Shown piece after piece: positions 46,301 to 56,309 of a stretch of 64,000 nucleotides of DNA. The notes below the pieces were generated by a model. The model was not told the DNA's origin. It saw only the letters and a program-made list of their open reading frames with translations, and did not search any database. Positions within the stretch are counted from its first letter, which is position 1. Every line of letters begins with the position of its first letter. Made by a program: the position numbers and the translations under genes. The DNA comes from Dendrolimus kikuchii (lineage: Eukaryota; Arthropoda; Insecta; Lepidoptera; Lasiocampidae): assembly GCA_019925095.2 (NCBI GenBank), contig CM034406.1, positions 14,728,388-14,792,387 of the forward strand, read 5' to 3'.

Positions 46301-46567
46301 CCCGGCGCCGAAGAAACTATCGCGCGACATAACGCACGCATCGGCGCCGCTGTCCAGCTTAAACCGTATCGGCGACTCGTTAACCGATATCGTTGCGTAC
46401 CAACCTTTACACTCCATACTACTGATATCGGCCCTTTCGATACCATTGAGCACTACTTCAACCTCTTGTCCTTCGTTTTCGGAATCACTGCACAGTTCGT
46501 TTATTCCGTAAGTACGCTTACAACACCGCGCAAAATGCCCGTAACGGTTACACTTAAAACATCGCAC
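43322..46567 (-). CDS. Pol polyprotein of the mag-type element
   Basis: An uninterrupted 1081-codon frame as counted from a GTG; the frame is open further upstream to the TAG at 46667-46669. Domains in order: CCHC zinc knuckle (C-X2-C-X4-H-X4-C, residues 3-16), with a second CCHC-type knuckle just upstream in the same frame; aspartic protease (LDSGAD, 71-76); reverse transcriptase with LPFGISSA (320-327) and a YTDD catalytic motif (347-350); RNase H (VDAS 495-498, TDH 558-560); integrase zinc finger (H718, H721, C751, C754); and integrase core Asp782, Asp835, Glu871 (DNG and NGLAE contexts). These proteins process the polyprotein, copy the RNA and insert the cDNA. All catalytic residues are present. 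The Thr in YTDD, where Ile/Val is usual, is the only oddity. Confidence 0.9.
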   Translation of the reverse strand: MRCFKCNRYGHFARCCKRTYGINELCSDSENEGQEVEVVLNGIERADISSMECKGWYATISVNESPIRFKLDSGADACVMSRDSFFGAGFRGRMLKPTNIVLREVSKSILPVLGYFEAVLSFRSIKCYYKIYVLNVKCNNLLSRRACSELKLIERVQDINSVASSNPLLDIYSRVFEDIGRFPGEHKLLIDESVPPVVCGSRNIPVKLKPRLQEELERLEKLNIIERVDEPTDWVSSIVLVEKPGGKLRLCIDPRHLNKAIKRSYFQLPTLNDITANLSGSKYFSHLDASNGFYMLALTKDSSKLCTFATPFGRYKFLRLPFGISSACEVFHNAMYTTFSMEGVELYTDDILVHGPTKQIHDARLEAVLKRAAEFGVRFNREKCVIGVEEVKYLGHIFDSRGMRPDPERVKVIQELAAPTSRKELERILGMCNYLSRFINRYSDLVEPLRQLLKRNVEFQWNESHDRVFQKIKYYISTAPTLKFYNLNEEVTVSVDASQTGLGACLIQGGRPIAFAARTLTPAESRWAQIEKEMLAIVFGCSKFHQYIYGHARVVVETDHKPLESIFKKSLCDTPVRLQRMMLVLQKYTLQVNYVPGKLMYVADTLSRIPLPRKRGEGDDSSMQRKIDLQVAALYENTNFSSDKLQTIKLETEKDSVLSVVINYYYEGWPESKSKVRSEAKLFWPVKEELHSVNGVLFRSDRVVIPASLRKEMLGRIHEGHLDIEKCKRRARDVMWWPGMCAQIERTVGECGVCAEHRNAQPKQPLQPHKQPARPWEVVATDIFQIKNNYYLLVVDYYSKFVEVVTLSDLLSISVIQQMKGTFARHGIPRKLISDNGLQFKSQEFEMFARTWEFEHVTSSPYYPRSNGLAERNVQTVKRLFEKAARDGSDSYLALLNFRNTVISGEDYSPAQLLMGRRLNTRLPTYHKLLDAHIPDTQVIKKKRSNRLRVRKYNYDKNTRELVPLKPGERVRIYEHGGGRRWVPARVDAAAPQPRSYWVSTPSGARYRRNRQHIMRTPHESDVPQNNVTYKVAGKYDDFDEPVAGGSGQNLNFQNNSHEHTQTFTTCFGRQVRPPSRLVLS

Positions 46568-46669
46568 CTTACCAGCGGGACACTGATTATACGCATGAAC
46601 ACTATTACACGATGAACACTTTCGTTGGTATTGGCCTCCAACGTGGCCCTGTTGTCTGCCTCCGCGCTA

Positions 46670-46978
46670 GCGTACCGCCCGCGGCGGCGTCGCCGCTGGC
46701 GCAGACGCGCGCGCTCGCAGCGGCTCGATCTCGGCCTCGGCTCCCGTTCGCGCCCCGGCTGCGGCGCCCGAGCCGCTCGTCGCGCTCGCGCCCTGCCCGG
46801 CGTCTCCGCGTACTGTACCCGCCTGCTTGCACGCCACCTCGGCCGCGAGACACCAATTCGCAGCTTCCTCCAACTTTAAGTCGTTTTTTCTCAGCATTCT
46901 TTCGCGTAGCTGACTATCCTTTATGCCTCTTATTATTTGAGTTAATATTAAACTGTCTTTTAAACGCCGAAGTTGCAT
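46670..46978 (-). pseudogene. Gag, C-terminal part in the pol frame
   Basis: This frame continues the Gag matrix/capsid homology (LRRLKDSLILTQIIRGIKD, then RERMLRKNDLKLEEA). It passes through a GC-rich, Ala/Gly/Arg-rich stretch, ends at TAG 46667-46669, and is followed in frame by RGGRQQG and the zinc knuckles of pol. If this family uses one gag-pol frame, the TAG is a disabling mutation. If it is suppressed, it would regulate Pol production. Confidence 0.65.
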
Positions 46979-47352
46979 GTCTTACTCTTTACTTTTAACG
47001 ATGCGAAATATTTCTCGAAATTATGTTCACCCTGATACATTTCAAAAAACAAATGCCTTTCATAATTAATATTTTTCTGTGGATCGCAACGCTCGTTGAA
47101 TTTGGCACATAATACGGCGTAATTTGTTTGTTCCGTGGCACTTAAATCGAACTCTTCAAATATATCTCGGCCGATTTTACCAATTACATGTAAAAATAAT
47201 GCACATTTTTCTCGATCAGGGCTTTTGTCTTTGCCCGATGCGATTAAATACCAGTCAAATGTTTTTTTCCAATCGCGCCAATTGTCCGCCATGTTGCCCG
47301 CTTCGTCCATCGGTTGAGGTTGAGATATTGATATTGCACTTTGCACCGACAT
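46960..47352 (-). CDS. Gag, N-terminal part of the mag-type element
   Basis: A 130-codon frame starting at ATG about 120 bp inside the 5' LTR. It contains NMADNWRDWKKTFDWYLIASG and FLHVIGKIGRDIFEEF, typical of the N-terminal Gag of insect gypsy elements. The homology ends at KVKSKTCNFG and continues one base back (-1) in the frame of 46670-46978. No canonical slippery heptamer in the right phase is seen, so a small indel is more likely than programmed frameshifting. Confidence 0.75.
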   Translation of the reverse strand: MSVQSAISISQPQPMDEAGNMADNWRDWKKTFDWYLIASGKDKSPDREKCALFLHVIGKIGRDIFEEFDLSATEQTNYAVLCAKFNERCDPQKNINYERHLFFEMYQGEHNFEKYFASLKVKSKTCNFGV

Positions 47353-47450
47353 ATTGATTTTTTGACATTAAACTTTTATTTATAACTTATTTATATATCT
47401 TTAACTACACTTTAAACTTATTTTTTATAACTATTCTCACACCTGACACC

Positions 47451-47460
47451 ATGTAGTGTA
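47451..47460 (-). promoter_or_regulatory. Candidate primer-binding site
   Basis: On the minus strand, CTACACTACA followed by TGGTGTCAGG. A TGG start after CA is the classic LTR/PBS junction, but here it lies 10-19 bases inside the end of the 77-bp repeat. Tentative; the matching tRNA was not identified. Confidence 0.4.
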
Positions 47461-47470
47461 GGGAGCTCGC

Positions 47471-47547
47471 GTAAATGAAACATCTCGTTACGTGTGATCT
47501 TTTATTAACTACCTACATGCAATAATATCTTTAACTAATAACACCTA
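47471..47547 (-). repeat. 5' LTR of the mag-type element
   Basis: 77 bp, identical to 42917-42993, which indicates a young insertion within the limits of so short a sequence. Confidence 0.85.
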
Positions 47548-47799
47548 TAAGAATATTTAAAGGAATTTGTACGGCAATCCAATGACATAACTTGTCAGCC
47601 TTCTGGAAACCCTTATCTACAGAAGGTTGTGATCTGGGCTCAATATTCTTCTATTTAGAGTCATAAAAGATTTTAAGTATATAATTAATAGATATTAGTT
47701 AATTAGGTTTATTTAGTTAAAGTTTTCTACACTAATTATATATATGAATTAATTAACATACATACTCATACAATTATGGTTATAATTTTTTAACAATAA

Positions 47800-48486
47800 A
47801 TCAAACCGACTTCAGAGTTCCTCTTCCAGTACCAAGTAAAACATACACATACATACATACATAACTTCACAGCAGTTCCCTTGCGGGGTAGGCACGAACA
47901 ACAGAGCGCCATTTAGGCCCATTCTTACACACCTCACTTGCTTCTTTGACATTCATAACTCTTGTCATGCACACTCGTCTGTTCTTAAGGCTCCTGACAT
48001 CACCCTCCGCTAGTACACGATCAATTTGATCATGGAAGGTGTGTCGTGGCGTTCCACGACTTCTGCATCCATCCACTTTTGTATTGTATATCTATTTAGT
48101 CATTCTTTCATCAAGTAAAACATAATATTGTAAAATATAGTAATTTCTAATTGGCACCGATTTCAGATGTATGTTGTAACAACTAATATTTTATTAATTT
48201 TTTACTTTTTATCGGTTTTTTTATTCATATTTTTTTTTAATTTCTAATTTTTAGTTCGTTAAATTCTTCAATATCTTTAGAAAATAATAATATATGAATC
48301 ACGTTGTATGCGCCTATAATATTCCAGGGTTGCTCTCGATTTACCTGGGATCTACTCATCAGATCCTGACTTAGTGACATTGGGACCACCTCAAGAGCGT
48401 ACATGGACGAATAAAAAAAAGTTGAAAATCACGTAATAAACATGGTGCGAATTGAGAAACTACTTCTTTTTAAAGTCGGTTTAAAG
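47800..48486. mobile_element. Palindromic MITE family copy split by LINE-alpha copy E
   Basis: It begins near AAACCGACTTCAGAG, continues after the LINE with GGCACCGATTTCAGATG, GGTTGCTCTCGATTTACC and GGGACCACCTCAAGAG, and ends in CTTTTTAAAGTCGGTTT. The same order of blocks is seen in the copy at 16783-17325. The edges are approximate. Confidence 0.6.
47846..48111 (-). mobile_element. RTE-like LINE-alpha, copy E with 13-bp TSD
   Basis: It encodes the C-terminus RSRGTPRHTF, LAEGDVRSLKNRR, WRSVVRAYPARELL, with the (TATG)n tail at the left. CAAGTAAAACATA flanks it at 47833-47845 and 48112-48124. Confidence 0.85.
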
Positions 48487-48987
48487 GGATTTTTTTAATA
48501 AAAAAATTGGATATATTTGGATTAGAATGGAATCACTCATGATAATGTGTTATAAGTGCATGTGAAAATTATATTAACGTCATTAGTTCCAACATTATTA
48601 TCAAAGCCCGTATATATGTGATAACCTCTTTGTTGCATATGTTAAAATGTCAATTAAACTCTACGATATAAAAAAAAATACAATTTTTAATAAAAACGAG
48701 GTATCGTGTAGTGATTAAAAATTTACTAATTAAAAAGTAGACAACGTTTGAAAGCAAAGAAACTTATTTTCTGCAGTTGATTGTTTGTTTTTCAGTATTC
48801 AAACAAGTTCTTAAAACGTTTCGAGCGGATGTAGGCAAATATTTTTCTTCAATTCGTAACCAACTACGCTCCGAGGCCACCAGCTGTTTCAATTTTAGAA
48901 TATTTAAAATTTCAAATATGCTCTGCTTTCTGGCGAAGCAATTGGAACTGCCTGCAATATATAGATTTCACGACTATATCAGAATAT
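48487..48987. other. AT-rich stretch, nothing recognised
   Basis: A 98-codon frame at 48777-49073 runs into an R300 repeat and is not a credible gene. Confidence 0.4.
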
Positions 48988-49290
48988 TGTTACCTGAACG
49001 GAGAAAGAACACAATTTCCTGCGGCCGGGTGGCCTGTCGTAAGAGGCGACAAGACAACCCAGTCAGGTGGTAGGGTATTTGCCCGTCTGGATGGCTACCA
49101 TACCTGGTCGCCATAACAACCTTGAATTGTATTCCGGTATCAGCGGCCAGGTTCCAGTCTCCCCTTAAGAGATCAGCAGCGCATTTGTACCATCTTTGGT
49201 TTTACAAATATCTATAGGCGATGGTAACCGCTTTCCGTCACGTGGGCCGTCTGCCTGTCTATTGAACTCTGCAATAAAAAATAAAAAAAA
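48988..49290 (+). repeat. R300 copy
   Basis: It runs from TTACCTGAACGGAG to CTCTGCAATAAAAAATAAAAAAAA. It abuts the 3' end of a Helitron at 49291. Confidence 0.8.
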
Positions 49291-49548
49291 CTAACGATTC
49301 TGGCAGACCTTGTCCTGCCCTGAAAAAATAAAAATCTCGAACTCGATTCCAGCGCCACCTACCGGGTCTAATTATGGATCTAATTCATCCCCGGATCCAC
49401 TTAAACACTATTTATTTTTTACACCTTGGGTTACATTATTGAAGTTTTAACCTAAATTAATCTGGGATAATGTAAAGGTCAATCAATAGTTTTTGAGTTT
49501 ATTCGTTACAAACATACAAATCTTTCCATTTTATAATATTAGTATAGA
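49291..49548 (-). mobile_element. Helitron, 258 bp
   Basis: The minus strand starts A|TCTATACTAATATTATAAAATGG and ends GTTAG|T. A GGCAG/CTGCC hairpin lies about 9 bases before the end. These are the standard Helitron marks. No coding capacity. Confidence 0.8.
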
Positions 49549-49787
49549 TTAATTGGACGTAGTCATGAGTCAAAAATTCAATGTCTTATTATTGTTGTTA
49601 TATATTTTGATTAAAAAAAACTAAGTTTTATATAATAAAACGTCAGAAAGCGAGAGATCTGAGGCATTACTCTCGAACGCCTTTCGTCGTTCGTTTTCGT
49701 CCGATCAGCCTGAAAGAGTCAATAAAATTTTAGATACAAGGAAGAAAGAACGAAGATTTCTTTAAAACTACAATAATATAGTCTATA

Positions 49788-50251
49788 CTAGCATTTGTCT
49801 TCGACTTTGTCCACGTTGGACAGGTAACAAAGATTACAGTTATTTTGCAAAATATGACATCAAAGATTATTTTCAACGGAATAATGGATTTTTTAGTATG
49901 AAAATACAGGAATCCCGGAAATTCTTATAAAAGCTCGGGATAATTAATATTACTAAAGACATACACAACTGCAATTGTTTTAGTAAATTTTTTATCGATC
50001 GTTGAAAATTTCGCATCGGTTTTTTTTTCGACACGGCCACTTTAAACCGTTCGCAAAAAAAAACCTGTAGGATTCTCGCTATATACAGTACCACAGATTT
50101 TAAATACGGAAATTTACTATTGATTGACCCAAAACCGCAATGAAATCGGCCGAGTAGGTTTTATGTGTATCCTGAACAAACAGACAAACACAAAAAATTT
50201 AAAAAACAAAAGATTACACTTTTACAATTTCATAATATTATATATAATAGA
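49788..50251 (-). mobile_element. Helitron, 464 bp
   Basis: The minus strand starts A|TCTATTATATATAATATTATG and ends in GACAAATGCTAG|T, with a GTGGACAAAGTCGAAGAC segment near the end. Inside is the CAATGAAATCGGCCGAG complement typical of the group. Confidence 0.75.
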
Positions 50252-50573
50252 TAACACAAAAATAAATGGACAATGGAAATAAATACACTTAAATTAAAAA
50301 AAAACAAATAAGAAGAAGTTCTAAAACTAAAGTCGAAAGTCATTTTGAGAGTGAGACATCAGATTCCATTTTAACATATAGGAACTAGGAGCTTATCAGA
50401 TCAGCTTTGTACGTTTTATACACAGCGATTGTTATTTTTATTATTTTTTATTTCACGGAATTACTGAACGTGTGCATTTTTAGGTATGAATACTCTAAAA
50501 TTTATCTACCTGCATTGCATCGCTACATAATTTATTTAGGCTCTGGATGGGTACTGGCCAAATCGAGCTGTAG

Positions 50574-50974
50574 ATAGGGTTGCCAGCTGTGTTCGAAAAA
50601 ATGACAACTTTTTAATTTTTTTAAATTAATATTTAAATATACTGAAATAACTTCTTAGTTACTAAATTTGCATCAAATGCTAAATTAAGAGGCAGTCTAT
50701 TTTTCCATAGATTTAGTATATTATGCTACTGCTTTTAATAAAGTTTTATTATCTGAGATGCCATCTTTGAATTCATTGTAACTAACAGTTATATTAAAGA
50801 AAACTTACAATTCACTTTTTACAGTATTTACGACGAGACACGAGAGTTCACCAGATAATGAACGAAATTGCTTTAAAACCGGACAATCTTTTGTCCGGTT
50901 TACCAAGATATTCTTGACCGGGCAAACAAACAAAATAAAATTGTCCGGTCGAAAACCGGACATGTGGCAACTTC
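50574..50974. mobile_element. hAT-type MITE with 8-bp TSD
   Basis: AGCTGTAG occurs at 50566-50573 and 50975-50982. The ends are short inverted repeats (AGGGTTGCCAGCTGT against GAAGTTGCCACATGT). The GGTTGCCA-type terminus plus an 8-bp TSD is typical of hAT elements. The interior has several CCGGACAA / TTGTCCGG inverted pairs. No transposase frame. Confidence 0.65.
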
Positions 50975-50982
50975 AGCTGTAG

Positions 50983-51592
50983 CGGCCATACATAGCAACG
51001 GGTATATACAAACCACCCACAAATCCCCCTCCACCACATGTCGGCCTCCCAGGGGGGAGGAAGCTTCAGGATGATCCCTTAATTGTCTCCGGGAGACGAG
51101 CCGTGCTGTAATTATGCCGGCGGTGCACTTTTATTGCATCCCCTCAAACCGACGCAACTCCTCTGAAATTGCCGTGGAGAGGAATATTTTGCACATTTTC
51201 ATGCATACATTTATTTCCTAGGGTTTAATTTGTTGAAGCTGGTGCTGTAATTAAAACTGCTTTTGCCGAGTTTCAGTTTGTGGTCGCAGGAATTCTCTGA
51301 ACCGTATAGCTTCAGTGGTCGACGCTTCTGTTGATAATTAAGACAGGCGTAAAACCGTAACACATGTTAGTATATCTGCAATTGTAACTCTGAAATGTCT
51401 ATTTCTGACCAAAATCCTTTATTACGGTATTTGCAACTAATATTATTTTTATACTGTACATCTTAATGGCTTGAAACATTAACAAATGTATTATTTATTG
51501 CAAAGGAAATTTACAAAATTTCCTTTTTGTGCAAAAAATGTCCACAATTCATTACGGGCGTTTTGAAAATACACCTCTAAAATATTGTTACG
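50983..51592. other. Unassigned stretch
   Basis: A less AT-rich patch at 51000-51180 (TCGGCCTCCCAGGGGGGAGG and following) may be a retroelement remnant. Nothing else recognised. Confidence 0.35.
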
Positions 51593-51830
51593 AGTGCGGG
51601 ACTCGAATTAAAAATGCCATTGGAATTACTATAGAATTTATTAGAACTATATAAACACGTATAACACAGGTACAAATATAACTGGACACAACCAGTACAA
51701 ACTGCACGATTCAATAACACGCGCGAAGTCCGTCACTATATAACTCATCGAATGTACACACGTCTTTCTCGTATCGTAATCGTCGCTTGACTGCCTCACC
51801 CCTCCGTTCGGGCATTGTTTTATACTAAAC
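51593..51830. repeat. LTR-like repeat, tentative
   Basis: It starts TGTTACGAGTGCGGGACTCG and shares a TTGGAATTACTATAGAATTTATTAGAA-like segment with 53632-53870. The TGTTA start suggests a solo LTR, but neither the right end nor a TSD was found. Confidence 0.3.
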
Positions 51831-52223
51831 TATACAAATACGATATGTCTACCTGCCAAGCGTCGACGCAATTTCCCAGAAAACGTAATCTGCACACCTG
51901 CTTAATTATTCCTGCGAACGGCCATAAACGAGTACAACACACAATAGGCTGTTTTTTTAAGTAAACAAAAGAAGTCCAAATGCGGGAAGGTAATAAACTG
52001 TGCTTTATGGCAGGCAGGTGTGCATTCACTTTTGCCGGCATGTAACAATATGAATTATCGCTAACTAATGAAAATATCGATTGCCCATACTAATATGATA
52101 CTACCAATGAAATTATATAAGGATGGTTTTTTAAATTGTTTATTAACACAAAATGTATCCGTACAAAATGGGCCGATTTTAAAATCATCACCAGTTAAAG
52201 TTCTCCATGGAATGATTATATTA

Positions 52224-52644
52224 ATATGTGAAACAAAAACTTACTACCTACTACTACTACTAACTTATGTACCCCTTTTTACGAAAATTGCGCGGACGGA
52301 GGAGTATGAAATTTCGCACACTTATAGTTTATATAGAGAAGGTGTGCAGAATGCTAATATTTAAAAAAAAAATGTGCATAAAAAATACATTAAATCAATA
52401 AAAAGATCATTATACACACTACCATGTATTTGACACACACACTGATATATATATATATCAGTGTGTGTGTCATATATATATATATATATATATATACCCT
52501 TTTGTTTATTGTTAAATTCAAATTAACAGTAAAGTCTTGGCGAAATCTGTTATTATAGAAGTATAGTATTTGACAACAGAACCTTAATAATGTTCAAACT
52601 TTAAATGAATTATTGTCGAATTTCGACCACTGGGCGACCACTAG
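52224..52644 (+). mobile_element. Helitron, second family, with a large palindrome
   Basis: The same family as 41676-42062, with 3' end GCGACCACTAG|T. A perfect 42-bp palindrome at 52431-52472, followed by an (AT)n run, has grown in place of the short (AC)n of the other copy. The 5' end is approximate. Confidence 0.65.
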
Positions 52645-53631
52645 TATAATATTATAATCTAACTGAATGGAAAAGTTAAATAGCTCAACTGTTTTATTCA
52701 CGAAACTGTATTTTTTAATTAATTCATGTTGTATTTCATTCGATGAATAAACCCTTATCTGCGATGAAAAATCGGCTCTAACTCATGAAAAGGTCACAAA
52801 TTTATTTTAATATTGATATAAATATATATAAGAATTATATAGGTAATCTAAGAACAGTTTTCCTGAATATGTCTTTGTAAATACTAGCTAAATCCTGTTA
52901 ATATTATAAATTTGAAGATTTATAATGATAGATGGATGGTTTACTATTGAACACAAAGATTACTGAACGGATTTTGATGAAACTTTACAAAAATATCTAT
53001 ATCTTATACATCTTCAACTGTGGAGGCTTATCATTACCCATTTTTGTAACTTAGTTTTTAAGACTACAGCTGTTAGCCCTCCAAATAAAATAGGAATAAC
53101 AAATTCTTCAAATTTGTCAAAATGTAACGATAAGCGTCAATTAGAAACAATGCCGCTGTGAGTCACATCATGGTGTGCGACTCGAAGGCAGGGGCAGACT
53201 TAGTTGACAATATGTGTCCATATTACGAATTTTCAGGACAAACGCAGACAAAATCACGGTCGAATCCTAATATTAAATAACCTAAACTTTCTTATTATCG
53301 AACAATGTGAGTGTCGAATCAAGGATTCGCAAACTTAGCCTAACAATGGCTAATCGTAACACATGGGATAGGTTTATAAGGGTAGTTACAATGACCAGGC
53401 GGTCAGAAGATATCCCTCGGGGTTGGGTCTCGTTAATAACACCGCATATCTCTACAGTCATTAATTACCCGGCTTACGGCGACCGAACGTGTTTTGGTGA
53501 AATATCTTGTGTTATGTTCTATGGGTTGGCAAGATAAATTTCTGGGGTAGGAGGCATGTTTATGTCGGTAGGAGACACTTTCGTGTAAGAAATAGGAAAA
53601 TTTCCCTTCAGTAATCTGGCTAAAGTTACAT
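52645..53631. other. AT-rich stretch, nothing firmly recognised
   Basis: Positions 52915-53000 resemble Helitron interior (ACTGAACGGATTTTGATGAAACTT). A 76-codon frame at 53307-53537 shows no family signature. Confidence 0.35.
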
Positions 53632-53870
53632 GTTATGGGATCCTAATTTAAAACGCCGTTGGAGTGATCATAAACTTTATTAGAAGTACACAAATATAAT
53701 TTAGAGTTCTTACAAATACTATCAAATACAGCAAGTCCAAGCCGTAAGGCAAAATGTGTTAATGTAAGATCCACGTTCCAAATGAATTTTGAAAATAACA
53801 CCTCGATCGCAGTTGATACTCAACTAACTCTATCTTGACGGGCTGACCTTATACATATCTATTCGTTAAA
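53632..53870. repeat. LTR-like repeat, second tentative copy
   Basis: It starts TGTTATGGGATCC and is related to 51593-51830 in the first about 70 bp. Boundaries unclear. Confidence 0.3.
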
Positions 53871-55019
53871 TAGACATGGATCCCCTAATTAATATGCGGC
53901 GACTATTCATTGGAATTATCAAACTTATAAAGTTTTAATTCAAAACAACATGGCTTCTAAAAACTTTCAATTAAATATGAAAAATAAAACGTTCATGATG
54001 TCTTACCCGAAGACCGGCCATAAAGACAAAGATTACTTTTCAATACTTAGAAAAAGCGCAAATGATGGTGAAAAATTAAGACAACCATTAAAAGAAATAC
54101 AGATAGTTTAAATACCAGAAGTAATAAAACACCTGCTCGGTTACGGATTATAGTGATTTTAATTTCTCGGAATACGTCAGTTTTGGCAATGTAAATTAAA
54201 TTATCATCAAAATATTCATAGTTAAGAGATTTAATTACAATAATTATTTTAGTATCTACCCCTTTTTAAAAGTTATGAATAGTTTTATATTTATCTACCC
54301 TCGCATATTTTAATTAGGCTATTCAAACTTTCATAAAACTTTCTGTTAGGAATTCGCCTACCCACATTTTTAATTAATGAGGGTTTATCGTTAGATCACA
54401 TCGATAGCAATTAGTTTTAATGAAATTTAAAGTAGGTTAAAACTGATTACAAAAGTGCAAATAAATATCTACATTTGTGGTCTAAAACATACATATTATT
54501 ACGCCCGTTTTGCATAGGAGTAGGTAGAGACCGAGTATCTCCAGTTGTTACAATATTGGACCATACCTATGGATTCCTCTAGTTTCAATAATTTCTTCAT
54601 AGATGAACGTTGCTTTTTGCCTAACTTTTCTTCAGTATATCTACGAGTAGATTGTTAACAGCGAATAGTAAACTGTGACGCTATAGTCAAACATCATATT
54701 AATTACTGTTTAAATAGTTATTAAAATATTATGGACATAATATTTTAAAAGTAACATAAAGTATGGTATTTTAAGCCTCGGTTTTATATGAATATATCTT
54801 AAAAATGTATATATATGACATGTGTCTTTTATCAAATTTTAACGTTTAAAGACAAGGTTTACATACTTATTACAATTAAAGCATTTTCTTCTTAAGACTT
54901 AGTCTGTCCTTACGTGAGAGGCACAGGATTTTACTTCTGTACAAAGAAAGTAAATCTATTATCAATATTATTTAATTCTGAATATGCCACGTCTGTACAT
55001 TGAAGCTATTTAAAAAAGC
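53871..55019. other. AT-rich stretch, nothing recognised
   Basis: No host exon or repeat boundary supported. Confidence 0.4.
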
Positions 55020-55697
55020 GACTGGAATAGACTATACAAACGATGGAGAACACGATACATTTTTTTAGATTTCTTGTCTGTTTGTTTATACGGGATGCAC
55101 GTAAAAACTATTAAGCCGATTTCGATGCGCTTTTCGATAATCAACAGCTAATTCTTAGAACTCAAATTTGCGTCACTCTGCCCCGGGAACCCCGCGGGAA
55201 TTTTCCGGGGTATGGTACAAATTAGTTAGATTGCAAAAATATTAGCTGATTTTGATAAGATTTCACTAGAACGATAGCTTAAGTCCTTTTTCAAGTGATG
55301 AGATACTTTATATTCCGGGAATCCCGCGGGACTTTTCCCGGGAGTGTTTTAAAGTGGGTTTTGTACATATAAATTAGCTAATTCGGATCCGATTGATAAT
55401 AAAACAATATAATGCGGGACATTTTATATTCCCAGGGTTTTCCCAACTTCGAAACCAAATGACATTAGGACTTGCTTGATATGATAGTTTCTATGTTTAT
55501 TAGACATCTTGAGTAGATTTAGATATGTATATGCATTTAGTAATATTACCTGTCCCGGGTTTTTATGGGTATCTTCGGAATTCATGAATTTTCATACTAA
55601 AAAATTCATTGACCTTCTGAAAATACCCTTTGTTTTTAATTACTGGAAAAATAACTGTAATCTACGTTACATGGACGAAGTCGCGGGCAAATCCTGG
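55020..55697 (+). mobile_element. Helitron of the 62361 subfamily
   Basis: It contains GCACGTAAAAACTATTAAGCCGATTTCGATGC, two CCGGGAA...CGCGGGA blocks, TGGACGAAGTCGCGGGC, and ends ATCCTGG|T (CTRR type). The 5' end is approximate; AGCTATT and ACTGGAATAGACTATA are shared with the copy at 61530. Confidence 0.65.
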
Positions 55698-55876
55698 TAC
55701 TCTATATAAAGCTTGGCGACATAATTTATCAAACTGGTGACGTGCCTTCTCATGAGAGATGAAAGCAGCGTGCGTAGGTGCGCTCCTTGTATGTAGGAGG
55801 TCTATTATATAGGTGACAGTAAACAGGTCACTAACCTTTCTCACCTTTAGGTATTTCTTTATAAAAATATGTAGTA

Positions 55877-56118
55877 CTAGCTGCGCCCGTTGTTTCACCC
55901 GCATGATGATGGAAAATCGTTATATTTTGGATAATTCACACCATATCTTTACAAATTATAGCCTATGTATTATTCTGATGTGTAACTATATTATTGTAAA
56001 GTTTCATCAAAATCCATTCTGTAGTTTTTGTGTGAAAAAGTAACTAACATATATTCATACATCCATACATCTATACATATATTCTTACAAACTTTCGCGT
56101 TTATAATATCCATACTCG
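55877..56118 (-). mobile_element. Helitron, about 240 bp
   Basis: The minus strand contains GGATATTATAAACGCGAAAGTTTG near its 5' end and ends GGGCGCAGCTAG|T. Interior TTTTGATGAAACTTTAC is typical of the group. The terminal TC is mutated. Confidence 0.7.
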
Positions 56119-56309
56119 TAGTAATAGTAATATAGTAAAGTAATATATAGTATAGTATTTGTGAAGGTAGTTGCAAATATTATCTACTATAAAGTACCGG
56201 TGAAAGTAGACATGAACATCAGTCGACACACGAACCCAAGTACGGTGTAAATTATGATACGCTGGCGCGATGTCCTACGAGTAGAACTACACAGGTCCGG
56301 CATAGATAA

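Larger units (their letters stand above)
42917..47547 (-). mobile_element. mag-type Ty3/gypsy LTR retrotransposon
   Basis: A 4631-bp element on the minus strand, bounded by identical 77-bp direct repeats. From memory, the Bombyx mori mag element also has very short 77-bp LTRs and a length near 4.6 kb, so both numbers fit. Order on the minus strand: LTR, gag, two zinc knuckles, protease, reverse transcriptase, RNase H, integrase, polypurine-rich AAAGAGGGGC, LTR. A primer-binding-site-like TGGTGTCAGG lies 19 bases inside the 5' LTR. There is no envelope gene. The pol frame is intact, but gag has a frame change and an in-frame TAG. No target-site duplication is visible (flanks GACCGA and TAAGAA). 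Confidence 0.9.

Noticed and set aside
46955..46985. Programmed -1 frameshift site in gag
   Set aside because: TTTAAAA is present, but not in the phase needed for simultaneous slippage from the upstream gag frame.
46612..46998. Plus-strand frames opposite gag
   Set aside because: They are shadows of the GC-rich gag region, with compositional Arg/Ala/Pro runs only.
51593..53870. Two LTR-like repeats as ends of one retrotransposon
   Set aside because: No gag/pol sequence lies between them, similarity is limited to about 70 bp, and no TSD was found; kept only as low-confidence repeats.
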